From NCBI GenBank assembly GCA_029262795.1, contig JAJCYT010000031.1, forward strand, positions 248,001 to 312,000: a DNA stretch of 64,000 bases. The letters run 5' to 3'. This DNA comes from Candidatus Fraserbacteria bacterium. Its GTDB lineage: Bacteria > Bipolaricaulota > Bipolaricaulia > RBG-16-55-9 > JAJCYT01. Within the stretch, counting starts at the first letter, position 1. The number at the start of each line of letters is the position of its first letter. The position numbers and the translations under genes were made by a program. The notes under the pieces are model-generated. The model was not told where the DNA came from, did not search any database, and saw nothing but the letters and a program-made list of their open reading frames with translations. Of the stretch, positions 17,407 to 26,112 are shown in pieces.

Positions 17407-19145
17407 TCAGCCTCGTTCTTTTTAGGGGCTTCTTCTGCGTCAGATTCTGTGTCTGTTTCAGCGTCATCTCCAGAATCTTCAGATGCATCCTCCACCGCTT
17501 CGGCTTTCGCTTCAGGAATCGGATCCTCATCATCGTCTTCATCATCATCCTCATCGATGGTGGGGGATTTGGGCTTTTCGGCAATTTCACGGTTGATGAA
17601 CAACTGTTGCAGCACCTGAATACCGGTGGTGAGGAAGTAGTACAACCACAAACCTGCAGGGAAATCGCGCAGGAACACAGCCATCATTACAGGCATCAAG
17701 TACATCAACATCTGGTTTTGGCCAGCGCCAGCACCCATTTGCGGTGTGGTCTTGGTTTGCAAAATCATCAAACCGGTGGTGAGTAAGACCAGAATATAGA
17801 TTGGGTCAGGCTGACTTAAATCGCTCATCCATAAAAAACCTGGAGAAAAGTGAACTGCTTCGGCACTGTATAAAATGGTGCGCCACAGCAAAATCAGGAA
17901 AGGCATCTGAATCAAACTGGGTAAACAACCGCCCAATGGATTAACGCCTTCCTTCTGATACAGTTCCATCATTTTCTTTTGCATCTTGTCGCGGTTGGCG
18001 CGGGCGCGAACCTGAAGTTCGCCTGCGTCCATGTCTGAATGACGTTTTCGCAGTTCGTTCAAAGAAGGATAACGCTCTTTTAAGCGATTCATCTTGGGCT
18101 GAACTTCGCGCATTTTGGCCATGGAATGAAACTGCTGTCGCAACAAGGGGAACATGAGCAATCGTGTGATCAGCGTGAAGACAATGATGGCCCAGCCATA
18201 ATTGCCCGTTGTTTTGTAAAGCCACTCTAAGCCTTGAATGGTGGGCACCAGGAATTGACTAAATGGCCCTTTACCTGCCACCTCTGCCAAGCCGGAATGA
18301 TCCATCAACATGTATTTCCAGCGACCTGCATACAGCAGATAGTCATAACTGACCGACTCGTTGTTCTCTAATTCCAGAGATTCAACTTTGACGCCGAGTA
18401 ATCTACGGCCAATGGTATCCTGACCAATCCAGGGAGACACAGTCGTGTTGCTGCCCGTGAGAATGGTTTCATTCTTCAGGAACATGGCCAAGCCCTGCCC
18501 CAGGTAACCCAAGCCGCCGAACAAATTGGGCGGCGGTTGAATGGTTTCGGATTTTTTATTGTTGAACAAATAGGCGGTTTGCAGATTGTTCTCACCAATT
18601 TGAGCAATGCCACCGGACAAGGTGAGTGTGTAGCCGTCATCAAGGGTTAGAGTGCCCCCGCTCACGTTTTTCAGTGACAGGTCAAAATCAATGTTGTAAT
18701 AAGGATCGTTATGAACGATGTAAGATTTTGTAATTTCTAGGCCGTCAACGATTTTGGTAAAGGTTACCTGAACCGTGGCATCGTCAAGGGTTTGTAAATC
18801 ATAGGTGTAAAGGCTGTCTTCCGTGCCATCGAAGCTGGTACGGAAAGGCAAGGATGCCCCTTCAGGCACCGTGACAAACAATGATTCTTGGTCCGTAATT
18901 ACACCAGGGATTAATTCAGTAGGCTGTGTGTCGAAGGTGTTAAAATGGATGTAGGCACTTTCCAACTCAGCGTTGGTCACATTGAACTGATAGCTCATCA
19001 AGTTGGTTTTGATCCGAATTTTTTCACTGTCTCCGCTACCAATCACCTGGGTTTCAATAGGGGTGACATTGGCCAATACCATTGTGGAGATGGTCAGCAC
19101 CATCGCAAAAATTAAGCTGAGTCTCCCCGTCCATTTAAATAACAC
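17403..19145 (-). CDS. yidC: Membrane protein insertase YidC
   Basis: The 580-residue insertase for inner-membrane proteins is of the diderm type. An N-terminal hydrophobic segment (about residues 9-26) is followed by a periplasmic beta-domain of some 280 residues. The five-helix catalytic core begins near residue 312 (NYGWAIIVFTLITRLLMFPL), with the cytoplasmic hairpin QPKMNRLKERY and the NPLGGCLPSLIQMPFLI helix. The C-terminal 50 residues are strikingly acidic (runs of Asp and Glu), where many YidC proteins are basic. The GTG start at 19145 has AAGGAGG 5 nt upstream. The usual upstream rpmH-rnpA genes are absent here. Confidence 0.95.
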   Translation of the reverse strand: MLFKWTGRLSLIFAMVLTISTMVLANVTPIETQVIGSGDSEKIRIKTNLMSYQFNVTNAELESAYIHFNTFDTQPTELIPGVITDQESLFVTVPEGASLPFRTSFDGTEDSLYTYDLQTLDDATVQVTFTKIVDGLEITKSYIVHNDPYYNIDFDLSLKNVSGGTLTLDDGYTLTLSGGIAQIGENNLQTAYLFNNKKSETIQPPPNLFGGLGYLGQGLAMFLKNETILTGSNTTVSPWIGQDTIGRRLLGVKVESLELENNESVSYDYLLYAGRWKYMLMDHSGLAEVAGKGPFSQFLVPTIQGLEWLYKTTGNYGWAIIVFTLITRLLMFPLLRQQFHSMAKMREVQPKMNRLKERYPSLNELRKRHSDMDAGELQVRARANRDKMQKKMMELYQKEGVNPLGGCLPSLIQMPFLILLWRTILYSAEAVHFSPGFLWMSDLSQPDPIYILVLLTTGLMILQTKTTPQMGAGAGQNQMLMYLMPVMMAVFLRDFPAGLWLYYFLTTGIQVLQQLFINREIAEKPKSPTIDEDDDEDDDEDPIPEAKAEAVEDASEDSGDDAETDTESDAEEAPKKNEAE

Positions 19146-19519
19146 AACTGCCTCCTTGAACGTTCAAGGCCACCATAAAATAAGAAGTTGATGATCACAA
19201 ATAATTTCAGTGCCTTACGTGTGTCGAAGTGTAGCCAACAGACACCTTGTTTTCAAACAAATTTAAAGGGTTTAGGCGAAAAGGGAATGACAAAAATATG
19301 TAAAAAATTCTAATCTCCCAACCCTCTTTTCAAAAAGAGGGCTACGATTGGACTGTGAGAAGATGTTCTGATTTCCGATTCGTACTCTTTTCGGAAGGGG
19401 ATTGAGGTTTGAAATTTATACAAAACCTGAAATATTTAGACCGTCATTCTTGCAAAATCAGAAATCCAGATATGAAACAGTTCAAAGAATCTTCCTCCTT
19501 TAAAAAGGGAGAAGACGAA
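19146..19519. other. Non-coding gap upstream of yidC
   Basis: Contains dispersed repeat copy R3 at 19310-19405. No other gene or hairpin terminator was found. The yidC promoter should lie at its left side on the minus strand; no clear -35/-10 pair was identified. Confidence 0.5.
19310..19405 (+). repeat. Dispersed intergenic repeat, copy R3
   Basis: The core reads CTAATCTCCCAACCCTCTTT, then a hairpin CCTCTTTTCAAAAAGAGG and GCTACGATTGGACTGTGAG, then GATGTTCTGATTTCC and a shorter G-rich end (GGAAGGGGATTGAGG). It is a diverged copy lying between yidC and nth. Confidence 0.65.
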
Positions 19520-20185
19520 TTACAAAGGCGCACCTTTTTTAAACACAGGGCAAAATTTCTTTATTGCACATTCATCACAAAGCGGTTTTCTGGCCTTACA
19601 GGTTTGACGTCCGTGATGTACCAGATGGATGTGTAACGGGCCTTTCAAATCATCCGGTACCAGTTCATTCATCACATCATGAGGGTCTTTTTTGGGCGGC
19701 ACCCAACCAAGTCTTCGAGTGATTCGAGTGACGTGTGTGTCCACCGCAAAATAAGGAATGTTGAGCGAAAATGTCAGAATGATGCCCGCTGTTTTTTTGC
19801 CCACGCCCGGCAGGCGAGTCAAATCTTTGACGGCTTCTTCGGGCGTCATCGATCTCAAATAGTCGAGTGAAAATTCACCTTGTTCTTCCAACAAGGTTTT
19901 CAGTGCAACTTGAATCCGTTCTGCCTTTTGATGATGCAGCCCCGCTGAGCGAATGGTTTCGGCCAGTTCTTGTTGGGAGATAGAAATGACTTCATCCCAG
20001 TTGGTATGGGTGGCTTTTAACTTTCGAAAAGCCATGTCCCGATTATGATCGGTGGTGCTTTGGGACAGGATGGTTTCGACCAAAACGTCCACAGGGTCCT
20101 GCTCGCTTTTCCACTGCATCGGGCCATGATGGGATTCTAATTGAAAAAAGACTTCTTGAAGGGTGTCGGGAATTGAGCGTGTCAT
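19520..20185 (-). CDS. nth: Endonuclease III
   Basis: The 221-residue DNA glycosylase/AP lyase acts in base excision repair of oxidised pyrimidines. The helix-hairpin-helix is LTRLPGVGKKTAGIILTF, with the catalytic Lys in GVGKKTA and the catalytic Asp in VDTHVTRITRRLGW. The [4Fe-4S] loop is complete: C-x6-C-x2-C-x5-C in CKARKPLCDECAIKKFC near the C-terminus. The gene ends 6 bp beyond the stop of the PIN-ATPase gene on the same strand, so the two are probably co-transcribed. Length is normal. Confidence 0.93.
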   Translation of the reverse strand: MTRSIPDTLQEVFFQLESHHGPMQWKSEQDPVDVLVETILSQSTTDHNRDMAFRKLKATHTNWDEVISISQQELAETIRSAGLHHQKAERIQVALKTLLEEQGEFSLDYLRSMTPEEAVKDLTRLPGVGKKTAGIILTFSLNIPYFAVDTHVTRITRRLGWVPPKKDPHDVMNELVPDDLKGPLHIHLVHHGRQTCKARKPLCDECAIKKFCPVFKKGAPL

Positions 20186-20191
20186 GCGTGT

Positions 20192-22036
20192 CTAGCGGGA
20201 TTTGCCTTTGCGGACGAAAATTTTGTAACCGTCCTCCATCGCATCGAGAACCGCTTCGGCAGGTTCGGTGCCCCACATCAATTTCATGCTGCCGCTTTTG
20301 GAAACGGCTCCGGTAAACAACAAGTGGCCGTCTGCCATCACATCCACGCTTTGGCCGCGCAGCCCTTTGGGCGCATCCAGAATGACGTGAGTATCTCCCG
20401 TGACCACATGGGCTTCCTGGCCGCGTTCGGTATTGGCTTCTTTAAAGGTACGCACATCCAGCTTGAGGCCGAACTGCGCTTCCAGTTCGTTAATGCGTTG
20501 ACCGCCCCGCCCGATGACCTGAGGTTTTGCCCGATCATCCACATAAAGGGTGGCGCGGGAATCGTTGTTGAATTGCACACTGACAGGCGTTTTCAGGATT
20601 TTATTCATCTCGCGTTCCAGTTGACGTTCAGCCAGTCGCCAGATGGGTTTGATCATGTCCATCGATTCTTCCAACGGCATGACCACGACCTGATCACCAA
20701 AGGTGTAGATTTCGTATTTTACCTGCTTGGTGTCAAACTCGCGCACTTCAATCACGGGTCGAGCCAAGTCACTGTCGCCCATGCCCGCAGGCGATTTGAC
20801 GGTGAAGCCGACTTCCAGTACTTCGGCCACATCCCCATTTTCGATATAGACAACGGTATCCACAACCTGTGGAATCATGCCCAGTTCCACGCGACCAATC
20901 AGGCGTTGCAGGGAATCAATCCCGCGCGTGGCGTGAACCACACCGACCAAGCCCACGCCTGCCAGGCGCATGTCGGCAAACACCTGAAAATCATGTGTCT
21001 CGCGCATTTCGTCAAACACGGTATAGTCAGGGCGAACCAACAAAAGAATGTTGGCGGTGTTGGCCATGTCGCCATCCAGAGCGGTGTATTGGGTCACGTT
21101 CTCGCTGACCTGAAGGTCACGAGGTTTTTCCATCGTTTTGACCACCCAGTTTTCAGCTTCAATGGCATCAATCATGGCTTGCACAAAGGTGCTTTTTCCC
21201 GCACCAGGTGCGCCAGAAACCAACACGCCGCGATATTTTTCGCGCATGTGTTTTTTCAATAACTCTGCATGTTTGTAGTTGTCCAACGTGGTTCGAGCCA
21301 CCGGACGAACCGCCGTGATTTCCAGCGCATCCGAAAACGGAGGGTGCGCAATCACAATGCGATAATCCTTCAACTGCACCACGGTGGCACCCCCCATGTC
21401 CAACTCGATAAAACCGTCCGGATGCACTTCGGCCATTTCGACAATTTCCTGAGCCACACGCTCTAATTCGCGTTCAGTCAGGGCGTTGTCATCAATGGTT
21501 TCAATGTCCATTTTTCCTGGTGTGCCTCGTTTGGCTTTGGGTGGTGTGCCCACGCGGAGGTGGACGGACATGGTGTTTTCGTCAAAATATTTGATCAGCT
21601 GGATTTTATCCAGGCCCTCTTCTTCGGCACTGCCCACATACTGAAGTTCAATGCCCTTGGCCTCAGCCACCATCGACTGAATGCGATGGCTGGTCATCAA
21701 TACAGCACCTTCGGATTCGGCCACCTGACTGACCAGACTGTCCACATCGCCGCTTTCAATGCGACCATCGGCGTTTCGTTCGGGTCGATCTCCAGAATAG
21801 ATAAGTTGAAGTTGATGTTCCTGAACCAGAAGCTGTAGGTTTTTCAGTTCCTTGAGTCCCGTGTAGCCAATTTCCTGGCCGCGGCCTGCCTGATATTCAA
21901 GTTCAGCAAGCACAGCTTCGGGAATGATTAAGGTCGCACCGTCCAGCTTGCCTTGGCGGATCTCTTCGATAAAGCGACCGTCGGTAATCACACTGCTGTC
22001 CAGGACGTATTTATTCGAGATTTTTTTTGTTGGCAT
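20192..22036 (-). CDS. PIN-domain/PilT-like ATPase with KH domain
   Basis: The 614-residue protein of the COG1855 type combines three modules. A PIN-like nuclease domain (about residues 1-140, opening KYVLDSSVITDGRFIEE with the first acidic residues) comes first. A VirB11/PilT-type ATPase follows, with Walker A GAPGAGKST (near residue 278), a Walker B-like DYTVFDEMRET and an arginine-rich region. A KH RNA-binding domain lies near residues 495-540 (VIGRGGQRINELE). The family is best known from archaea and some bacterial phyla. Its role is unknown; RNA processing or secretion-linked RNA control is possible. The start has GGAG 5 nt upstream. It is divergent from the Crp-family gene. Confidence 0.88.
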   Translation of the reverse strand: MPTKKISNKYVLDSSVITDGRFIEEIRQGKLDGATLIIPEAVLAELEYQAGRGQEIGYTGLKELKNLQLLVQEHQLQLIYSGDRPERNADGRIESGDVDSLVSQVAESEGAVLMTSHRIQSMVAEAKGIELQYVGSAEEEGLDKIQLIKYFDENTMSVHLRVGTPPKAKRGTPGKMDIETIDDNALTERELERVAQEIVEMAEVHPDGFIELDMGGATVVQLKDYRIVIAHPPFSDALEITAVRPVARTTLDNYKHAELLKKHMREKYRGVLVSGAPGAGKSTFVQAMIDAIEAENWVVKTMEKPRDLQVSENVTQYTALDGDMANTANILLLVRPDYTVFDEMRETHDFQVFADMRLAGVGLVGVVHATRGIDSLQRLIGRVELGMIPQVVDTVVYIENGDVAEVLEVGFTVKSPAGMGDSDLARPVIEVREFDTKQVKYEIYTFGDQVVVMPLEESMDMIKPIWRLAERQLEREMNKILKTPVSVQFNNDSRATLYVDDRAKPQVIGRGGQRINELEAQFGLKLDVRTFKEANTERGQEAHVVTGDTHVILDAPKGLRGQSVDVMADGHLLFTGAVSKSGSMKLMWGTEPAEAVLDAMEDGYKIFVRKGKSR

Positions 22037-22143
22037 AAAGACTCCAGACTCCGGCGCATCTTACTCAACCGTTTTAAATGTAGCAAGCATGTGTTTATTT
22101 GTATGAACTTGATTTCAGCGCAACAGCAGGTAGAGTAGAGACC

Positions 22144-22866
22144 ATGTCCAATAGGTTTCGCAATGAGCCAGGTCAGTTCTGGTGTTTATTAAACGTTAAT
22201 CTTTTTCATCATTTAAACCCCGACGAAATGAACGAGCTTAATCGTTGGGTCAAATCCATTTTTTATCGTAAAGGTGAAACCATTTTTCTACCTGGCGATC
22301 CCAGTGATTTTGTTTATTTTCTGCACAAAGGGCGCGTGAAGCTCGCCTATTTAGACGAAAGTGGAAAACGACTCACATTGGCGATTTGCCGCATGGGAGA
22401 ACTGTTTGGCGAAATGGCCTTGCTAGGTGAAGAGCGACGCAGCCTGATCGCCGAAGCGCTCGAAGATGTGGAGCTGTGCATTGTCTCCGGCAAAGATTTA
22501 TTGCGCTTTGCTGACACGCATCAGGATTTTTCCATTCAGATCACACGGGCCATTGGTTCTCGCATGAGAGATTTGGAAAACCGGCTTCAGGATTTGGTTT
22601 TTAAAGATGTGCCCACTCGTCTGGCGCGCTTGCTTTATCGTTTGATTGACGATTATGGTGTGGCCCACGAACGCGGCACGATGCTGGATGTCAAGTTCAC
22701 TCACCGAGATTTGGCGGATCTGATTGGCTCTACCCGCGAGACCACCACCGCCAACCTAAATGAACTGGTTAAGCAGGGATTGGTGCTCAAGATCAAAAAC
22801 CGCATGGTGCTGCCTGATGAGGAAAAACTCAAAAGGGCAGCCAATATCGAAGAAATTAACGCTTAG
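22144..22866 (+). CDS. Crp/Fnr family transcription regulator
   Basis: The 240-residue protein has an N-terminal cyclic-nucleotide-binding beta-barrel (about residues 20-135) with the phosphate-binding-cassette-like stretch GELFGEMALLGEERRSLIAEA. A dimerisation helix is followed by a C-terminal winged helix (FTHRDLADLIGSTRETTTANLNEL). The RS pair after GEMALLGEE resembles the cAMP-contact Arg-Ser/Thr of Crp, so cyclic nucleotide binding is plausible. There is no Fnr-type Cys cluster. The gene is divergent from the PIN-ATPase and abuts korB tail to tail with no gap. The class III cyclase domain at 51812 could be a source of its ligand (inference). Confidence 0.85.
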   Translation: MSNRFRNEPGQFWCLLNVNLFHHLNPDEMNELNRWVKSIFYRKGETIFLPGDPSDFVYFLHKGRVKLAYLDESGKRLTLAICRMGELFGEMALLGEERRSLIAEALEDVELCIVSGKDLLRFADTHQDFSIQITRAIGSRMRDLENRLQDLVFKDVPTRLARLLYRLIDDYGVAHERGTMLDVKFTHRDLADLIGSTRETTTANLNELVKQGLVLKIKNRMVLPDEEKLKRAANIEEINA

Positions 22867-23835
22867 TTAAAACACACGCAATTCTTCAAACAACGGCTCC
22901 AAATCAGCCACGGACTGCTGGTTGTTTTCAATCTGACGTCGCGCTGGCGGTTCACTTCGGTAAGTATCAATGCGTTCACCAATGCGTTCTTCATACGTAT
23001 TCTGCGTCAGATTTCTGAGGAAAATGCCGGTTGGAATGGCATCGCCCCACTCCAGCGCCTTTTCGATGAAAACACCAACTTTGGCGTGGCGTGATTCTGT
23101 GGCTGTTTCGGAAGAAATCAACGGATCATGGTCCTGATCTTCCAGGTTGTAGACGCGTGGCCTGGCAGTGCCCTCTGCATCCTTACGGTCCGCGCCACCA
23201 TACCACTCTCGTGTGTTGATGTTGTTGTACGTTGGGCATGGCTGCAGCACTTCAACAAACGACAGGCCTGGGTGCTCAATGGCATCCCGAATCAGACCCT
23301 TCAGTTGTGGTATGTTGTAAGCATACCCGCGTGCAATGAAAGAATATCCAGAGGCAAATGCCAACAGCAGCGGGTTCACTGCGCCAGAGCTGTTGGGCTG
23401 CGGCAAGCTTTTTGTCTGTTGGCCTAACTCTAAGGTAGGGGAGGCCTGCCCTTTGGTGAGTCCATACACACCGTTGTTAAAAAGAACATAAGTCAAATCC
23501 AGATTCATGCGACCTGTGCCCACAAAGTGTCCGGCACCAATGCCCATGCCATCGCCATCGCCGCCCACGGCAATGATGTTTAAATTGGGATTGGCCAGTT
23601 TTGCGCCAGTGGCGAAAGGCAGCACGCGACCGTGCAACGTGTGTACGCCATACGTTTGGATGTAATGAGGTGTTTTGGCGGCACAGCCCACACCGGAGAA
23701 AACGGCCACCCGATGAGGGTCCAACTGCATGTCCATCAAACTCATTTGCACGGCGTTGAGAATGCCAAAGTCACCGCAACCAGGACACCAGTTGCTGTGG
23801 ACGTCTGATTTGTAATCCTGAATGCTATATGCCAT
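22867..23835 (-). CDS. korB: 2-oxoacid:ferredoxin oxidoreductase, beta subunit
   Basis: The 322-residue ThDP-binding beta subunit is most like 2-oxoglutarate:ferredoxin oxidoreductase. Iron-sulfur ligands are seen in NWCPGCGDFGI, VGCAAKTPHY and QPCPTYNN. The ThDP/Mg motif is GGDGDGMGIGAGHF ... NNGVYGLTKGQ. The start at 23835 has AAGGTGG 9 nt upstream and overlaps the end of korA by 11 bp, so the subunits are translationally coupled. The enzyme interconverts 2-oxoglutarate and succinyl-CoA with ferredoxin, either oxidatively or for reductive CO2 fixation. The exact 2-oxoacid is inferred. Confidence 0.9.
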   Translation of the reverse strand: MAYSIQDYKSDVHSNWCPGCGDFGILNAVQMSLMDMQLDPHRVAVFSGVGCAAKTPHYIQTYGVHTLHGRVLPFATGAKLANPNLNIIAVGGDGDGMGIGAGHFVGTGRMNLDLTYVLFNNGVYGLTKGQASPTLELGQQTKSLPQPNSSGAVNPLLLAFASGYSFIARGYAYNIPQLKGLIRDAIEHPGLSFVEVLQPCPTYNNINTREWYGGADRKDAEGTARPRVYNLEDQDHDPLISSETATESRHAKVGVFIEKALEWGDAIPTGIFLRNLTQNTYEERIGERIDTYRSEPPARRQIENNQQSVADLEPLFEELRVF

Positions 23836-25762
23836 GGTGCAATACCACCTTTTGCGGCGCTTGGCCACCCATAATTTCTAGTACCGATTCTTCCACTTCA
23901 TCTACCGTGATCGGGCGGCCATTATATTTCGAGATGAAATAATCCATTGCAATGCCCGTGTGTTCACGAATCAGTTGAGCAAACTGACCAGAGTAGTTTT
24001 CTTCAATCCCAATCAAATGTTCCGCTTTTTCAAGGATGGTTGAAAAAGCGGCTGCGGGGAACGGACTCATCAATCGTCCCTGCAAAAAGTTGACCGAATG
24101 ATCTGCATTGTTCAAGCGACCCAACGCTTCCAGAATAGACCCTTTCGTGGACCCCCAACCGACAATGGTGGTGGTCGCGTTTGGATCACCATGCAGTATG
24201 AACTGTTCGTCTTCGGGAATTTCCTGCAAGGCTGATACCAGTTTGTTGGCCCGTTTTTCCATCATGAGAATACGATCTATCGGGTCTTCTGTGATGTGAC
24301 CATCCTCGGTGCTTTCATCACCTGTATACCAGGACACGCCACCCGCCTGCCCTAAAACAGTGCGCGGTGAGATGTTGGAATCGGTGTAGGCAAAACGGTC
24401 ATAAGATTCCAGCTTGGCGGCCTCTTCATCGCTGAGCAATGCGCCGCGTTCAATCTTGATGCGGTTGCTATCAAAATAAGGAAAAGTTCGCTTGTAGGTG
24501 GCCAAGCCTTTATCCAGCAAGTGAATGACAGGGGTTTGATAGCGTTCGGCGTAATTGAATACGCGCATGGCATCATAGAAAGATTCTTCCAGATCACCCG
24601 ATGCCACAAGCAGGCGGGGAAATTCGCCATGCCCTGCATGAAGCGCAAAGCGAAGATCGCCTTGTTCAGAACGTGTGGGCAACCCCGTGCTTGGCCCACC
24701 TCGCTGATAGAGGGTGACCACCACGGGCGTTTCGTTAATCCCTGCCCAACCCAGTGCTTCGGCCATCAGGGAAAACCCAGGGCCGGAGGTGGATGTGGCC
24801 GCTCGTGCGCCACTCAGCCCCGCGCCAATAGCCGAACAAATGGCGGCAATTTCATCACCGGTTTGCAGCACAAGGATAGACCCCTTGCCGTCGCCATTTT
24901 TCAACGGGAAAGATTCATGCCCTTCTAAATAAGTGCTTTCATCGGTGGCGGGGCTGATGGGGTAATATGCCTGAACACTACAGCCAGCCGCTATTTTTCC
25001 CATGCCCACCGCTTGATTTCCATTGACATAAAGGCGTTTTTCATTGCTTTCAATGGGCTCAATCTTGCGGGAGAAAGGTTTTGTAAACGTTTTTTTGAAA
25101 TAATCATAAGTAATTTCAGCAGCCCTGATGTTGAGCTCAATCACTTTTTGCTTGCCTGAAAACGTTTCTTCCAAACCTTGATTGATAAATTTTAAATCAT
25201 AGTCCAGCAGGGCGGCAGATGCCGCTGCACTCATGGTGTTGACCATTTTTTTGAGTGTGGCATACGGAAGTTTTTGTAACATTTCATCTGTTTTCAAAAG
25301 GTCTTCATAAGGGACGGGATAGAGTGTGATGCCTCGCTGCTCAGCCAATTGCAACATGGAATTCATGGTTCGAGGCAGCCCTTTTTCATCCAACACTTTG
25401 CCCAAATCCTGTTGGACTCGACGTTCCAGGTTGGGAATTTTTTCAAAAGGGGTGTCAATCAATTTGATGTCATAAATCAACGCGCCACCATCAGCAATTT
25501 CATTGCTGTGCCGAATGGCAGTTTCCGCATCAAAAGTGGTCAGCACATTCAGTCGAGTGGTGGGACAAGCCACCGGATGGTCAGACACCCTTAACTCAAA
25601 ATAACTGTGCTCACCCATAATGTTTGAGTAAAACTCACGGTTGCCAAACACATGCAAACCGCCAGAAGCCATTGCGCTTGCAAATAAATTTGCAGCCGAA
25701 TCCACGCCACTGCCCTGGGCGCCACCAATACGCCACGCCAAATGATTGATAATCAACTCCAT
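23825..25762 (-). CDS. korA: 2-oxoacid:ferredoxin oxidoreductase, fused gamma-alpha subunit
   Basis: The 645-residue protein has an N-terminal gamma domain (about residues 1-190, WRIGGAQGSGVDSAANLFA and MGEHSYFELRVSD) and a C-terminal alpha (pyrimidine-binding) domain with YYPISPATDESTYLE, TSTSGPGFSLMAEALGWAG and YQRGGPSTGLPTRSEQGDL. The last of these is diagnostic for the 2-oxoacid:acceptor alpha subunit. No ferredoxin-like delta domain is present, which is normal for KorAB. The start at 25762 has GGGAG 7 nt upstream. Partner of korB. Repeat copy R4 lies just upstream. Confidence 0.92.
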   Translation of the reverse strand: MELIINHLAWRIGGAQGSGVDSAANLFASAMASGGLHVFGNREFYSNIMGEHSYFELRVSDHPVACPTTRLNVLTTFDAETAIRHSNEIADGGALIYDIKLIDTPFEKIPNLERRVQQDLGKVLDEKGLPRTMNSMLQLAEQRGITLYPVPYEDLLKTDEMLQKLPYATLKKMVNTMSAAASAALLDYDLKFINQGLEETFSGKQKVIELNIRAAEITYDYFKKTFTKPFSRKIEPIESNEKRLYVNGNQAVGMGKIAAGCSVQAYYPISPATDESTYLEGHESFPLKNGDGKGSILVLQTGDEIAAICSAIGAGLSGARAATSTSGPGFSLMAEALGWAGINETPVVVTLYQRGGPSTGLPTRSEQGDLRFALHAGHGEFPRLLVASGDLEESFYDAMRVFNYAERYQTPVIHLLDKGLATYKRTFPYFDSNRIKIERGALLSDEEAAKLESYDRFAYTDSNISPRTVLGQAGGVSWYTGDESTEDGHITEDPIDRILMMEKRANKLVSALQEIPEDEQFILHGDPNATTTIVGWGSTKGSILEALGRLNNADHSVNFLQGRLMSPFPAAAFSTILEKAEHLIGIEENYSGQFAQLIREHTGIAMDYFISKYNGRPITVDEVEESVLEIMGGQAPQKVVLHHGI

Positions 25763-26112
25763 AGTTGCTCCCGAATCCACTGCCTTTCTTTAAATGAAAA
25801 CCATCATCTTTATACAAATGCCTGCGGTCATGTCAACCAACCGCAGTATGCCTTCGTCTAATTGAAGGTTCTAGGAATTTTGTCACCTGCCAACAAACCC
25901 CTAATCCCCCAACCTCCTTTTCAAGAAAGGTGTCCCTTCCAAGATCGGAAGGGGGCTACGATAAGACTGTGCGGATGAGTTCTAAATCGCGGTACATTTT
26001 CTGAATGAATTTGAGGTTTAATATAGGAAAGGCTTAAGCAAAATCCCCTCCTTTTAGATAAAGGAGGGATAGGGAGGATTTGATCCATACCCATTTTTGA
26101 AATTGAATTCAA
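25763..26112. other. Non-coding gap between korA and the dehydratase gene
   Basis: Filled mostly by dispersed repeat copy R4 (25901-26093). The korA promoter should lie near 25770-25880 on the minus strand; none is identified with confidence. Confidence 0.5.
25901..26093 (+). repeat. Dispersed intergenic repeat, copy R4 (longest)
   Basis: Opens with CTAATCCCCCAACCTCCTTT, then a TCAAGAAAGGTGTCCCTTCC insert as in R2, GATCGGAAGGGGGCTACGAT, AGACTGTGCGGATGAGTTC, and closes with a second hairpin (CCTCCTTTTAGATAAAGGAGG) and GGGAGGATTTGATCCATACCC. The closing block matches the end of R1 (GGGGGATTTGATCAATCCC). At about 190 bp it is the best model of the full element. Confidence 0.75.

Noticed and set aside
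20324..21262. 312-codon plus-strand frame opposite the PIN-ATPase gene
   Set aside because: The composition (many His, Phe, Gln) is typical of an antisense shadow, and the minus strand has three recognisable domains in the same interval.
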